Shown in pieces: positions 28,301 to 40,300 of a DNA stretch of 64,000 nucleotides. Made by a program: the position numbers and the translations under genes. Every line of letters begins with the position of its first letter. Within the stretch, counting starts at the first letter, position 1. The DNA is from Aplidium turbinatum (Eukaryota > Chordata > Ascidiacea > Aplousobranchia > Polyclinidae), in contig OU964918.1 of the NCBI GenBank assembly GCA_918807975.1, forward strand, positions 57,706,477 to 57,770,476. The letters run 5' to 3'. The notes under the pieces were generated by a model. It made no database searches, was not told the DNA's origin, and saw only the letters and a list, made by a program, of their open reading frames with translations.

Positions 28301-31300
28301 GTATCGTATAGAAAATCAAAAGCATTTATTCGAACACTGTAAAAAAAATTGAAAAAAAATTATTATATAACGAGTGCGCATCACAATACTTGATGAAAAT
28401 TAAATAGCCCATTGCTTTGCTCTTTTAACATTGTAACAATCATAATTCAAAATGAAATAAATCACCACCGTCAACCACTGAAAAAATTAAAAGCAGCAAA
28501 AACAAATTTCACAATGCTTGCGCAAAAACATAAAGTAATTATTGAACAAAGCCTTCACCAATCTGGCGACGATTTGCAAAAAAAGAAAAATTAATGAAAT
28601 CAGAATCAATTACCACTGTAGTAACAATTTGGAATGATCGGGTTAGAGTCAAAGGACCAACAGCATTGATGAGCCAGACACAGAGCCTCTGGAGCATGGC
28701 TCATCCCGCACTGGATTCTTCTCTCACTCGGGATCGCGCATTCTGACAACACAATCGTTTCAGGAATAATGCTCCAAAAAGAAAGCCAAACGAGGTTTAA
28801 ATAAATAATATGTTACCATTTTAAAGTGAGAGCAAAGTAAAGTGAGCAAAAAACTAAAACAACACATTAAAGTTCTAAAAAACAAGTGTTGAGAAGTGTA
28901 GTGTTTGTGCTGCACAAGGCAGAGTCGGAATGGCCCATTTCGGTGAGTCCGATCCCTATTCGGTGATTTTTTCAATTTTTTTTTTTAATTATCGGGTACC
29001 GTAGCCTAATTATCATTGCCGTTTTAGGGTTAGGGGTTAGGAACTCACCGAATCGAACTCACCGAATCGGACTCACCGAATAGTAGCAGACCCAGGCAGA
29101 TTGCAGTGCACGTTGCATGTTTGTGGTTTGTCTCAAACTTCATTTCAGCCAAGTGCTTTCGATTCTTATATTTCTAATTCATAAACCTTAAATCTACATC
29201 ATAAAAAAGATGTGTTGCTGGTCTTGCGGAAAAGCCTCACCTGAATCTGGAGCATCCGGAATTCTTTCCGTGGAGATGCTATCTTGACTTCCTTTCTCAG
29301 ATTTTAAGTCTTCATTCAAGTTACATTTTTGTTTTGATAACATTATGTTCCACAGTTCTTTCAGAGTATCATCACCATTTTCTACTTCTTCCAATGTCGC
29401 TTCTTTAAAAGCAAGAAGAATATCATCTTTATTCAATTTGGTTGTTTTCGCTTGTTCTCCAGCATTGAGTCGAGCCTCAAGAGCTTTGACACGATCTATG
29501 ACAGCCTGTGTCCTTTGAGCATCTGTTACAGATTCTTCTTCTCGAGAGGTAATTTTTTGCAGTTCTTCCTCTAAGAGGATGATTCTTTGTTGTAGCTCTT
29601 CTTCCTTATTTATTGAGGCACGACTAGAGGAAAATCTGTTTGCGAGTTCTGCTTCAAAATACTGGATTTCAGTTTTGAGCTGTCTTAGTTCAGCAATATC
29701 CTTAGAAGAATCCTCACTATCTTTTAACCTTTCTTCTAAAGCAGAAAGTCGTTGGAGAACTTTCCCAGTCTCGGTTTGAGTCTTGTAAAGTGCATCACTT
29801 TCATTTGTTTTCCGTTCCTTCAACTCACTTTCTAGTGTGGAAAAACGATCATGCATTGCGGCATCTTGCTTGTCAACAATATTTTTTATTTCGTTGTCTA
29901 ATGCCAAAACCTTTTCTTTCAGAGTAGCCGCCTCGTACTGAAACGAATACATTGCTTTTTCATGATTTTTACGTCTTTGCACTTCAGATTCTAAAGACAA
30001 AATCCTTTCTTGCAGTTTTAAGTCTTCCTGAACAGGCAAAATGTTTATAGATGCTTCAGTTTGCTTCTTCTCTGTCACTTCTTTTTCCAAGTCATTGAGA
30101 CGAACTTTTATGTTAAGAGCTTCAATTTTCAGTTCTTCCAAGATTATGTTTTTACGCTTTTGAACTACATCTTCCAAATCTTTCAATTTAGTCTGCATTA
30201 TACCGGCTTCTCGCTCAGTCGCAAGTAAAATTACATCATCTTTTCTTTTTCTTTCTTCTACTTCTGCAAGCAGTGTTTCAATTAAATTTTCTGCTTGTGA
30301 TTTCTCACTTTGCAATGTTCTTCCGAGTTTCTCTATCCTTAATGACAAACTCATAATTTCACCTCGAGCCTTGCGAAGTTGGAAAGCGTTACCTTCCACA
30401 TCTTCAAATTTAGATTCAAGTTTCTCAATGTAACTGTAAAAATCATCTTCTTTCTCTCTTTGCACTGCAGCTCCAGTTTTCTTAAGGTTCAAAGCATTTA
30501 AAAATTCTTCAACTGTTAGAAGTTGCTGTTTCAGTTCTTTTGCCTCATGATGCATTTCCTTAGAAGAAGGCTTATCAATTTGAAGTTTTAAAAGTTTCAT
30601 TTCATTAACAATGGAAGTTAACTTGTCCTTAAGATCCAGAATATTTCCATGTAACTTGCCAGCAGTTGCAGCATCATCTTCAATAGTTTCCAGAATTTCC
30701 GCTTCGAGCTCTTCCACTCTCTGTCTGGCTTTTTCTCTTTCTTTGCTATCCTCTTCATCTTCTTCCGCATCAAAATCTTCATCATCTTCAGGAGCATCAT
30801 TGTATCTGCCAGGTTTTGCAGGACTTGCCTCGTCGTTTGATTCAACAACCCTACCATCATCATTTTTCATTTGATTTCGTGGCGATCCAGTGTCTCTACC
30901 ATCATGTTCTGTATTGTCGATTTTGGGGAGTCTAGCTTCACCTTGAGAACCATTTGCTTCCTCAACAACTTTTTCTGTTTTTGCAGTGAGACTTTGACTA
31001 TTTTCTTCAGAGTTTTCTGTAACATTTTCTTGATCAATTATCTCATTTTCTGCATCTTTACTGAAGCTTGTATCATCATTGCCTTCATCGTCGCCATCAT
31101 TTTCAATATCACCAACAATCAACTGAACGTTGGGTGTAAGAAAACTGTCTGCACTGGCCCCATTGCTCTCTTCAACCAAAACAGGATCTGATTCTATTTC
31201 TTTAAACTCTGCTTCCTTTAATTCTTCATCTTTTCTCTGCTCATGTTTTTGATTATGTGTGCTTTCTTCCGGAATAACATTCAGACGATTTGGATTAGAT

Positions 31301-34300
31301 TGTAACATTTCTGAATCCTTACCACTGATTGTTAAATCATCTTTGTCGTTTATACTTCTTGATTCATTGAATTCAGAAGATTGAATTTCAAGAGTAGATT
31401 GACTTTCATCAGAAAACTGAGATTCATCAGTAAAGGAATCATTGTGATCACCAGTTTGAACTTCATTATCACTGGTAGATGTTCTATTGTCTCTCGATTG
31501 AGCTTTTGCATCGTTAGTTCGATTTTCTCCATCACTATATGAACTTTCATCATCACCAGTTCTAGTTTCGTATTCATTAGTCCTAGTTTCGTCCATAGTT
31601 GTCCTAGTTTCGTCCACAGTTGTCCCAGTTTCGTTTTCATTAGTCCTAGTTTCGTCATCATTTGTCCCAGTTTCGTCCTCATTAGTCTTAGTTTCGTCAT
31701 TATTTGTCTCAGTTTCGTCCACAGTTGTGTCCTCATTAGTCCTAGTTTCGTCACTATTAAGTTGAGTTTTGTGATCACTACCTTGAGTTTCTTCGCCTTC
31801 AGTCTGAGCTTCATCATCAGTAGTTTGAACTTTTTCATCATTAATTTGAATTTCTTCCTCGGTAAGTTGAGCTTCATCATCTCTAGTTTGAACTTCTTCA
31901 TCATCAGTTTGAGTGTCTTTGCCATTATTTTGAGGTTCATCATCACTAGTTTGAACTTCTTCATCATTTGTTTGAGTGTCTTTGCCATCATTTTGAGCTT
32001 CATCATCTCTAGTTTGAATCTCTGCATCATTAATTTGAATTTCTTCCTCGGTAGACTGAGCTTCATATTCACTAGTTTGAACTTCTTCATCATCAGTTTG
32101 AGTGTCTTTGCCATCATTTTGAGCTTCATCATCACTAGTTTGAATTTCTTCCTCGGTAGACTGAGCTTCATATTCACTAGTTTGAATTTCTTCATTATCA
32201 GTTTGAGCGTCTTTGCCATTATTTTGAGCTTCATCATCACTAGCATGAATTTCTTCATCATTTGTTTGAGTGTCTTTGCCATCATTTTGAGCTTCATCAT
32301 CACTAGTTTGAACTTCTTCATCATCAGTTTGAGTTTGTTCTTTGGTAGACCGAGCTTCATCATCTCTACTATGAATTTCATCAATACTGGTGAGAGCTTC
32401 ATCATCACTAGTTTGAACTTCTTCATCGTTAGTGTGAGTATCTTTGCCATCAAGTTGAGATTCATCATCACTGGTTTGAATCTCTTCATCATTAGTTTGA
32501 GTATCTTTGCTATCAGGTTGAGCTTCATCATCACTGGTTTGAATCTCTTCATCATTAGTTTGAGTATCTTTGCTATCAGGCTGAGCTTCATCATCTCTAC
32601 TATGAGTTTCATCAATACTAGTGAGAGCTTCATTATCACTAGTTATGATATCTTTAGGCTGAGCATCTTCATTGTATTGAGCTTCATCATCATTAGTTCG
32701 AGATTCAGTATCAGTAGATTGAGCTTCACTATCATTAGTTACATTATTACTAGACTGAGTTTCATCATCAACATCGGTAAAAATTCTATTATCATTTGAA
32801 GTATCTTCAACGTCACTCGCACTAGTTGCTTCATCATTAAACTGAGCATCCTTATTAGTTGGAGCATCATTACTCAACGTTTGTTCATTATCACTGGTTT
32901 TGGCTTCATCATCACCAGTTGCTGTTGTATAATCGCTAGTACGAGTTTCATTACTAAATTGGGCTTCACTATTGTTCTCCAAACTTTGCAGCGAGATATC
33001 GTCAGAGTCAGACACCTGCTTCGATTCAGGTTCAACTATTTTTTCACTGGGTTCAACATTCCTGTTATCTTCAGTTTTGCTATGACTCGGATCAGGAGGT
33101 TTGTTACTAAATTGATCATTTTTTGAACTTTCTGCTTCTTGAAACTTCAGTGATTCCATTTCTTCATCAGTTAATGGAAGAGGCTGTACATCAGAAAGTA
33201 ATTCAGTTTTATTTCTTGGAATCCATGATGATTCATCTTCGTCACCATCATGCACAACTTCTTGATTCTGCTGCTGTATGGAGCCATCAAGATTCTCTTC
33301 TTCTGTTAGTTCAAACTCCTGCTTCTTCTCCGGTATGGAGTCATCGACTTCTCCTTTCTCCTGTTCAACTTCTTGCTTCTGTATAGAAACATCATTTCCC
33401 TCTTCTTTTAGTTTAACATCTTGCTTCTTATCCTGTATGGAGCCATCAAAATTTTCGTCTTCTAGTTCAGACTCCTGTTTCTTCTCCTGGATGGAGCCAT
33501 TGATTTCTCCTTCCTCTTGTTCAACTTCTTGCTTCTGTATAAAAACATCAATTTCCTCTTCTTTTAGTTCAACCTCTTGCTTCTTCTCTGGAATGAAGCC
33601 ATCAATTTCCTCGTCTTCAATTAGTTTAATCTCCTCCTCTTCTTCTTGCTTCTGGTCCTGCTTCTGTGCAGAAACATCAATTTCCTCTTTTTCAATTAGT
33701 TTAACTGCTTGCTCCTCCTGTGTGGAGTCACTTTCTTCTTTTTCCTCTGCAACCGGCTTTAAATCGGCATTATTGTGAAGTTCTGCTTCTTTAGTATTTG
33801 AATTCTCTTCAACACTCATTATTTTTTGACTATCTGTGTTGCTTTCTTGTATTCCGCCATGAGCATCTGTGTCCGCATTTTCACTCAAATCTATATTTTC
33901 ATTGCCACCATCAGATACTTTTACTTCACTTTCAGATTTAACTTTATCTCCTTTTGGTTCCACATTTCCAATTGTTGTTTTATCTTCATCAAGAGCATCC
34001 TGATCTTCAACAATTAAATCACCGTGATTCTTTTTTACAGCATATTCAGAAGAGTCAGATATCTTTTTTGACTCTTCTGTCACCGTTGAAACTGCAGTCA
34101 CATTTTCATCCGGAGTATCAAGTTCTTTGTCGCTATCAGAATGTTTTTTCTCTTCTGATGAAAAGCTGCTCTCGCGTCCAACAAAGTCACCTGAATTAGG
34201 AACAACAAAAGGGTCATCATTCTCAAAAGTATTCTATCAGAATAGACTAAACTTTATCACTGATTGAACTGTGTAATAACTATATAATTAATATATCAAT

Positions 34301-37300
34301 AAATAGTAATTTATGTAGTGTCGATGCAACAGTTTTGTATTAACAAACAAACTTTTTTGAGTTCTCAAAACAACAATGTTGATTATATACAGTACACCGA
34401 AAGTAGTATGTTTTATTTCAGAAAATTTCTGCCTTTTCCTCCTTATGCCATGTGAGTAATTCACATGTTACAAAATTTGTCACTTACGTGCTAAAAAACG
34501 AAAATTTGGAAACAAAATGATCTCTTTCCTACAAGTTAATGCTATGAGCAAAAAATATACAAATACTAGTTACTAAAGGAGAAAAAAAGACTTGTTACTT
34601 TGAAAAATAATCCGAATGTAGTTCACAAACCAAATTCATTCATAGCTTGTCACGCCAGTGTCGGAGTCATGTAAGAGCATTGTTTGTGATGACAAACCAA
34701 ATAATACAGAGTCAAGGTAGAGAAAGAATTGAACAAGTTATTGTTCTAGAACTTACACTTTGCACCGAAATCGCTTGGATCACAAGTAAAAGTCGTTTTT
34801 CACTGATCATTGCAACAAACAAACGCTTCCTATAATGACTTAGCTATAACAGGAAACATATGTCACAAAGCATGAAGTCTGCTTTGAAATCGTACTAAGG
34901 CCACTTTGTTTTTAATTTTAAAATTGAAGTTGCATCAAGAGTATAACCTGAGCAACTGTTTTATACAAATCATGGAATCGTTTTATTTGTTTATTTTGTA
35001 AATTTACAGTACCGATACCTAAAATATGTATATGCCTCAACTAGTACCTGCTATATATACATGAAAAATCTCCATTTTTTCAAGCCATGATTTAAGGTGC
35101 AATAAATAAAATGCTATTTAAAACAGTGCAAAATCACTGATTTCACCAGCTCTTTCCGCATAAGCCATGCAAGTGTCATGCAAATTCACACTCTAGGCAT
35201 GCAAAGCCATCACTGATGTGTAATTGTGTATATTTCATTAAACTTAAGTCTCACTATGCCTACCTTTGTTGTCAGAAGCTTCATCATTTGGGTCAGCGTT
35301 TTCAACAGGTTTACCGCTTTCATTCACAACAGGTGAGCCGGTGTTGTTTGTAAGTACTGCACTTGCTCTATCATCAACTTCTTCTGAACTACTGGAAGGA
35401 CTGCTTACTTTAGAAGCAGCAGTCATTGTGGTTTCATCCGCAGACTCAGCATCACTTTGTGCAACATGGTCTGTGGACGTTTTGGAATCTGGCTTGGTGT
35501 CTGACATGGACGAAGAGTCTTTAACTGGAAGAGTTTCAGGCTCTGAAGACCCAACCGCCCCTAAAGGAATGTCTGCATCTGAAGAAGTCTGGATTTCTAT
35601 GTGAGTTTCCAATTCTGGGGAACTGGATGACTCTGCAGAAGTTCCTTGCTCTGAATGAGGCTCTAAATTTGGCTTTTTTTGGTTGTCAGATTTAGATTGC
35701 GACTCTTGCCCTGGAACCGAATCTGATGTAGTAAGAGTTTCTGGTTGCTGAAGTGTTAAATTTTCAGGAGGTAAGTAAGCATCAGGGTCAGCTGAAGCAT
35801 TTTTTATTTGATGACTATCAGATTCACGTTGGTTTTCATGTACAGAGGTGTCTTGCTGTGGAAGATCTGATTCCGAAGTTGAAATTGGATTTCCATTAGT
35901 TTCTGAAGAAGAATCTGGGTTGGACACATCAGTCGACTCAATACGTGTGTCAGACTTAAACTGGACTTCAGGTTTAGATAAAGTAGCAGTTTCAAGTTCA
36001 GTGTTGGCATCAGGCTGCGTTTTCAACTCAATGTCTACGTCAATTGGAGCATTTGGATTCAGTGGGAGGTCGGAGTTAGATAGTGAATCTGCATCCAAAT
36101 GCATATTTGAGCTGGATGAAGATTGAGGTTCCGATTGTGATTGCGTGTCAGACAAAACACGTTGAGATGAAAGATCTGAATTGGATGTTAAATCTTCCTG
36201 TGACTGGATATTTGAAACAGTTTCAGTGGCTGGATTTTCTGATTGATCGTCTTGTGTCACTAAAGTTTCAGGTTTTGAGTGAGCAGTGCTTCTAGATTGA
36301 ATATATGGATGAGGATGATCTGCTGATACCATTTGAGTCTCTGATGCTTCTATATTGTTCAAGTGATCTTTGGAGTCTGGAACTACTTGAGCATCTGATA
36401 TCGCTTCAAGGATCGATACAAGAGTAGTGTCTGTTTCAGATGAAAATTTAAGATCTTCGACAGGTTGCGCTTCCATGTTTGACCTTTCTCCATGATTTGG
36501 TTTAGTTTTATCAATGTCATTTTCCTGGGAAGAACTAATTTTGGAGTCAATTCCTGTTTCTTCATTTTGATCAGATGGGTTTTTGGAAGGAGTACGATCT
36601 TTTTCTGTTGTTTCTAACTTCACAATTTCATTTTTTTTGGAATCATCAGTTGTATTTGAGTCAGTGTTATCAGGTTGGTTGACGTCCCTGGATGGTTCCA
36701 GTTCTGGTTGTTGATTTTTATCTTCCAAGGAATCATCAGAAACAACGGCGGCTTGATCGGAGTTCTTTTCATTACTTTCGGAATTCGAATCCTGACTGCT
36801 CCCAGCAGTTGCCTTATCTGCTACATTTCGATCACTTCCGTCTTCCTCTTGAGGGTGATCTTGATTATCTAAACTTTCTTCTTTGTCCGTTTGTGTTTCT
36901 GTATCGCTGAACGTTTCTGGCTTTTCTTGTTCATCATTGTTTTCCATTTCAGCAGCTTTCTTGTTTTTCTCGAGTTTTTTTCGCTGGATCATTATTTTCT
37001 GCAATTTTTACATCAAATCATAAATTAAAGATCAAGACTAAATTAAGAGCTGTTCCAATGAAAAAGTTAAAGGTGTCTCCTGTCTAGTAATAATTGTACA
37101 ACTACTAATTGTGACGTTAACTTGATATTTTAGCAAAATCTAAATAACTTCTATGCACATTTAGACACAGTTAAGGCCTAAACATAAAATCAAATAAATA
37201 TCCATGTCGCAAAACTATGAAGTGACTGCTATGCTGTGGCAATAAAATGCAAATTGTAAAATTATTGTGGAAACACTGTGTTGTGACCTATTTGCATACG

Positions 37301-40300
37301 CGCCGACTTCCGGGGGGGCCGGGGGGCGGCGCCCCCCGTAAATTTATAGTTGAGGGGCAACAAAAATAGCTATTACAAGTGGTGTTTCAAAGATAAAATA
37401 CTTCGCGAAAGAGATTTAGATCATTTGAACGGACAGAATGCCGAAAGCAAAAAACAGCCTAGCCTACGTTGCTCTTGCCCACAAAACGGCAGCTGATCGC
37501 ATGGCTTTCTCTGGAACGTGAATTGCTACTGAGATGCGCACGACACGCACGCTCACAGTCGCACACTGCTTGTCTTCCGCGCGTGAGGAGCAGCTTCAAA
37601 GTCAAAACGCGTGGTAGCGAAAAAGCGAATGATTGAATGTTTATTCTCATTTCACGAGTTATCCAAACGTTTGTTAGATTTTTAAATCGATTTTAGCAAA
37701 CTTTATCGAGTTGAAACTACGACACAATAAACAATTACGTGAATACAGCTTAAAAAAATGCATTTTTCAAAACTGTCACTCAGTGTTTTGCTTCAATAAG
37801 CACTGTATTGATGTATATATATATTGTGAAAATATATACATCTCATACACTCATCAATATACACTCATCTATACACTCCTGCACTACCGTTTATACTCGT
37901 GGATAGATCGATCTCATGTATAAGTTGTTTGACCACCTTATTCCCGACACTACCATTCAATGGTTCATTCTAAGTATTGGCATTGACATACCATGATCGT
38001 TGAAGGTAAGGAAATTTCAAAGTTGAGTGTAGAGTAACTTACGCTGCTGGAATAGTCACGTAACCATTCACAGCAATATTAAGTAAACCAGCTAAATTAG
38101 ACGCGCTATTTTCAACGAGGTCTTCCCGTTTTGAGGTCAATTATGATTGAACAGAACGCATTGTTTTGTTCACAATGTGTGAGAATTAAATCGAAAACCG
38201 ATAAAAGAAAAGGTGTTTAATGGTCTTGGTCGCAGATATTGCCTGCATTAACGACGTCTCTTACCGCTATTATCACCTAGCCAACCTGACATCATTGTTT
38301 TATGCGGCCGCTAAGATTTGACATCGACTTCAACAATCATGGAATGTTACGTAATAAAAACGATTATATCCTACACGCAAAAATAAAAAAATTGATCTCT
38401 TAAAACAGCTCTTTCTGCTGTTTTGTCTCGTGAGCTTTGCATATTGCTCATAGTCTGGGAGCCTACGACAGAAGATTTCACCCCATAAGGTACAAAAGGT
38501 TTGACCCCTTGAAGTTACTGGGGTCAACCATGTCACTCACAAAAAGTATGGAAGATTGACCGCACCGGGTGGATCTGGACCCTAGAGCCCCCTAAAAAGC
38601 CCAAAAAGGGGGTTAATTTCACCCCATAAGGTACATGGACCAAACTTGGTGAAAACGAAGTTCTATGTCAGGACATCACAAAAATATCAAATCTAACAAT
38701 ATTTTCGAGTGGAAAGGTGATGTAAGACTCCCCCCAAAGTGACCCCCCAGGGGGTTAATTTCACCCCATAAGGTACATGGACCAAAGTTGGTCAAAACGA
38801 AGTCTTATGTCAGGACATCACAAAAATATCAAATCTAACAATATTTTCGGGTGGAAAGGTGATGTAAGATGCCTTCAAAGTGACTTCCCTTAATGTGACC
38901 CCCTCGGAAGGTTTATTCCACCCCATAAGGTACATGGACCAAACTTGGTCAAAATGAAGTCTTATGTCAGGACATCACAAAAATATCAAATCTAACAATA
39001 TTTTCGGGTGGAAAGGTGGTGTAAGATGACTTCAAAGTGACTTTCCTTAATGTGACCCCCTCGGAAGGTGTATTTCACCCCATAAAGTACATGGACCAAA
39101 CTTGGTCAAAACGAAGTCTTATGTCAGGACATCACAAAAATATCAAATCTAACAATATTTTCGGGTGGAAAGGTGATGTAAGATGTCATCAAAGTGACCC
39201 CCAGAGGGTTTATTTCACCATAGAGTACTGTCACGATTTCTTTCTATCTCTTACCAGGAAAAAGACTTGGAAAGGTTCAATGACGTAGTTTAATGGGTCA
39301 AACCGAAAAGCAGTCAATTAAATGTCGAATAATTCTACAGTGAAATGATAATCTGACTTCTTGAAGAACTTTAACGAACGGCTTCTCAAATAACTCTAAT
39401 TTCTGCATCAACTATACCAATTCACAACTCATAGCACAACTCTCATAATCAACTTGTAACAATCACCATAATAATAATCTCAGAATCTCAGAATAAACAT
39501 TACACAAACTACACCACTATTTATAGTTGGCTGTTCAGTCCAATAACTTCGAGAAGGTTACATCATAAAGAACCATCGTTCGGTCACGTAGCATTTAAAA
39601 GGTAAACAACAGAAGCTTATAGAAGGTCACGTAGGGCCGAAGGTTGTAGAAAACACGTTACATAATACAGATTTCGTCATCAGAGGTTACTTCAGGTCAT
39701 AACCGACAATAACACAACGCACCAGAATTCCATAATGAAAACAGCACATTCGTTGAAGATACAAAGCAAGCCATCGCGAAGCATTGCACCTTGATTGTGA
39801 CATACGCCCCCCCTTAGAATATTGTTGCCAACAATATAACAACACAATCAATACAAAACACACCATAAAACAATTAATTACTCAATAATCAGTTCTCATA
39901 AGTCTATCGTTGCATGATCTACCAACGATAGCTTTTCTCAAAACAATAGTCACGTTTTCTGCGAAAGTCTCCAACGTCCTCAACATCTTCAGTGCATCGG
40001 CGAGCGAGATGACCCATCTTCCTACATCGGAAACATCTCCTCTCCGGACAGTCCTTGGCGAGATGACCTTCTTTATGACAATTATAGCAAGCCTTTTCGT
40101 CAAAAGGGCAGCTCCTGGCTATGTGTCCAATCTCCCCACATCGGTAGCAATGGTTGTCACGGCAACGTCTGTTTTCTGAATGTCCGCCGTTAGCAACGCA
40201 TTCTCTGGCGAAGTGTCCGCGTCTACCGCATCTATAGCAAACTCCAAATGGTCGTCGCCCGCCTCTTCTCCTCGGTTCATCGCGCTCGTAATATCCGTCA

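Noticed and set aside
31350-32639. 429-codon - strand frame (MMKLKMMAKTLK repeats)
   Set aside because: A shifted-frame shadow of the same TANGO1 repeat, kept open by the repeat period being a multiple of three.
31762-32799. 345-codon + strand frame, very hydrophobic (FIISLSVFAII repeats)
   Set aside because: It is the antisense shadow of the acidic 63-nt repeat in TANGO1 exon 6; GAT/GAA codons read backwards give Phe/Ile/Ser. No independent start or splice context.
33278-33778. 166-codon Ser-rich + strand frame
   Set aside because: Antisense shadow of the EEEID/QKQEVEQE repeats of exon 6.
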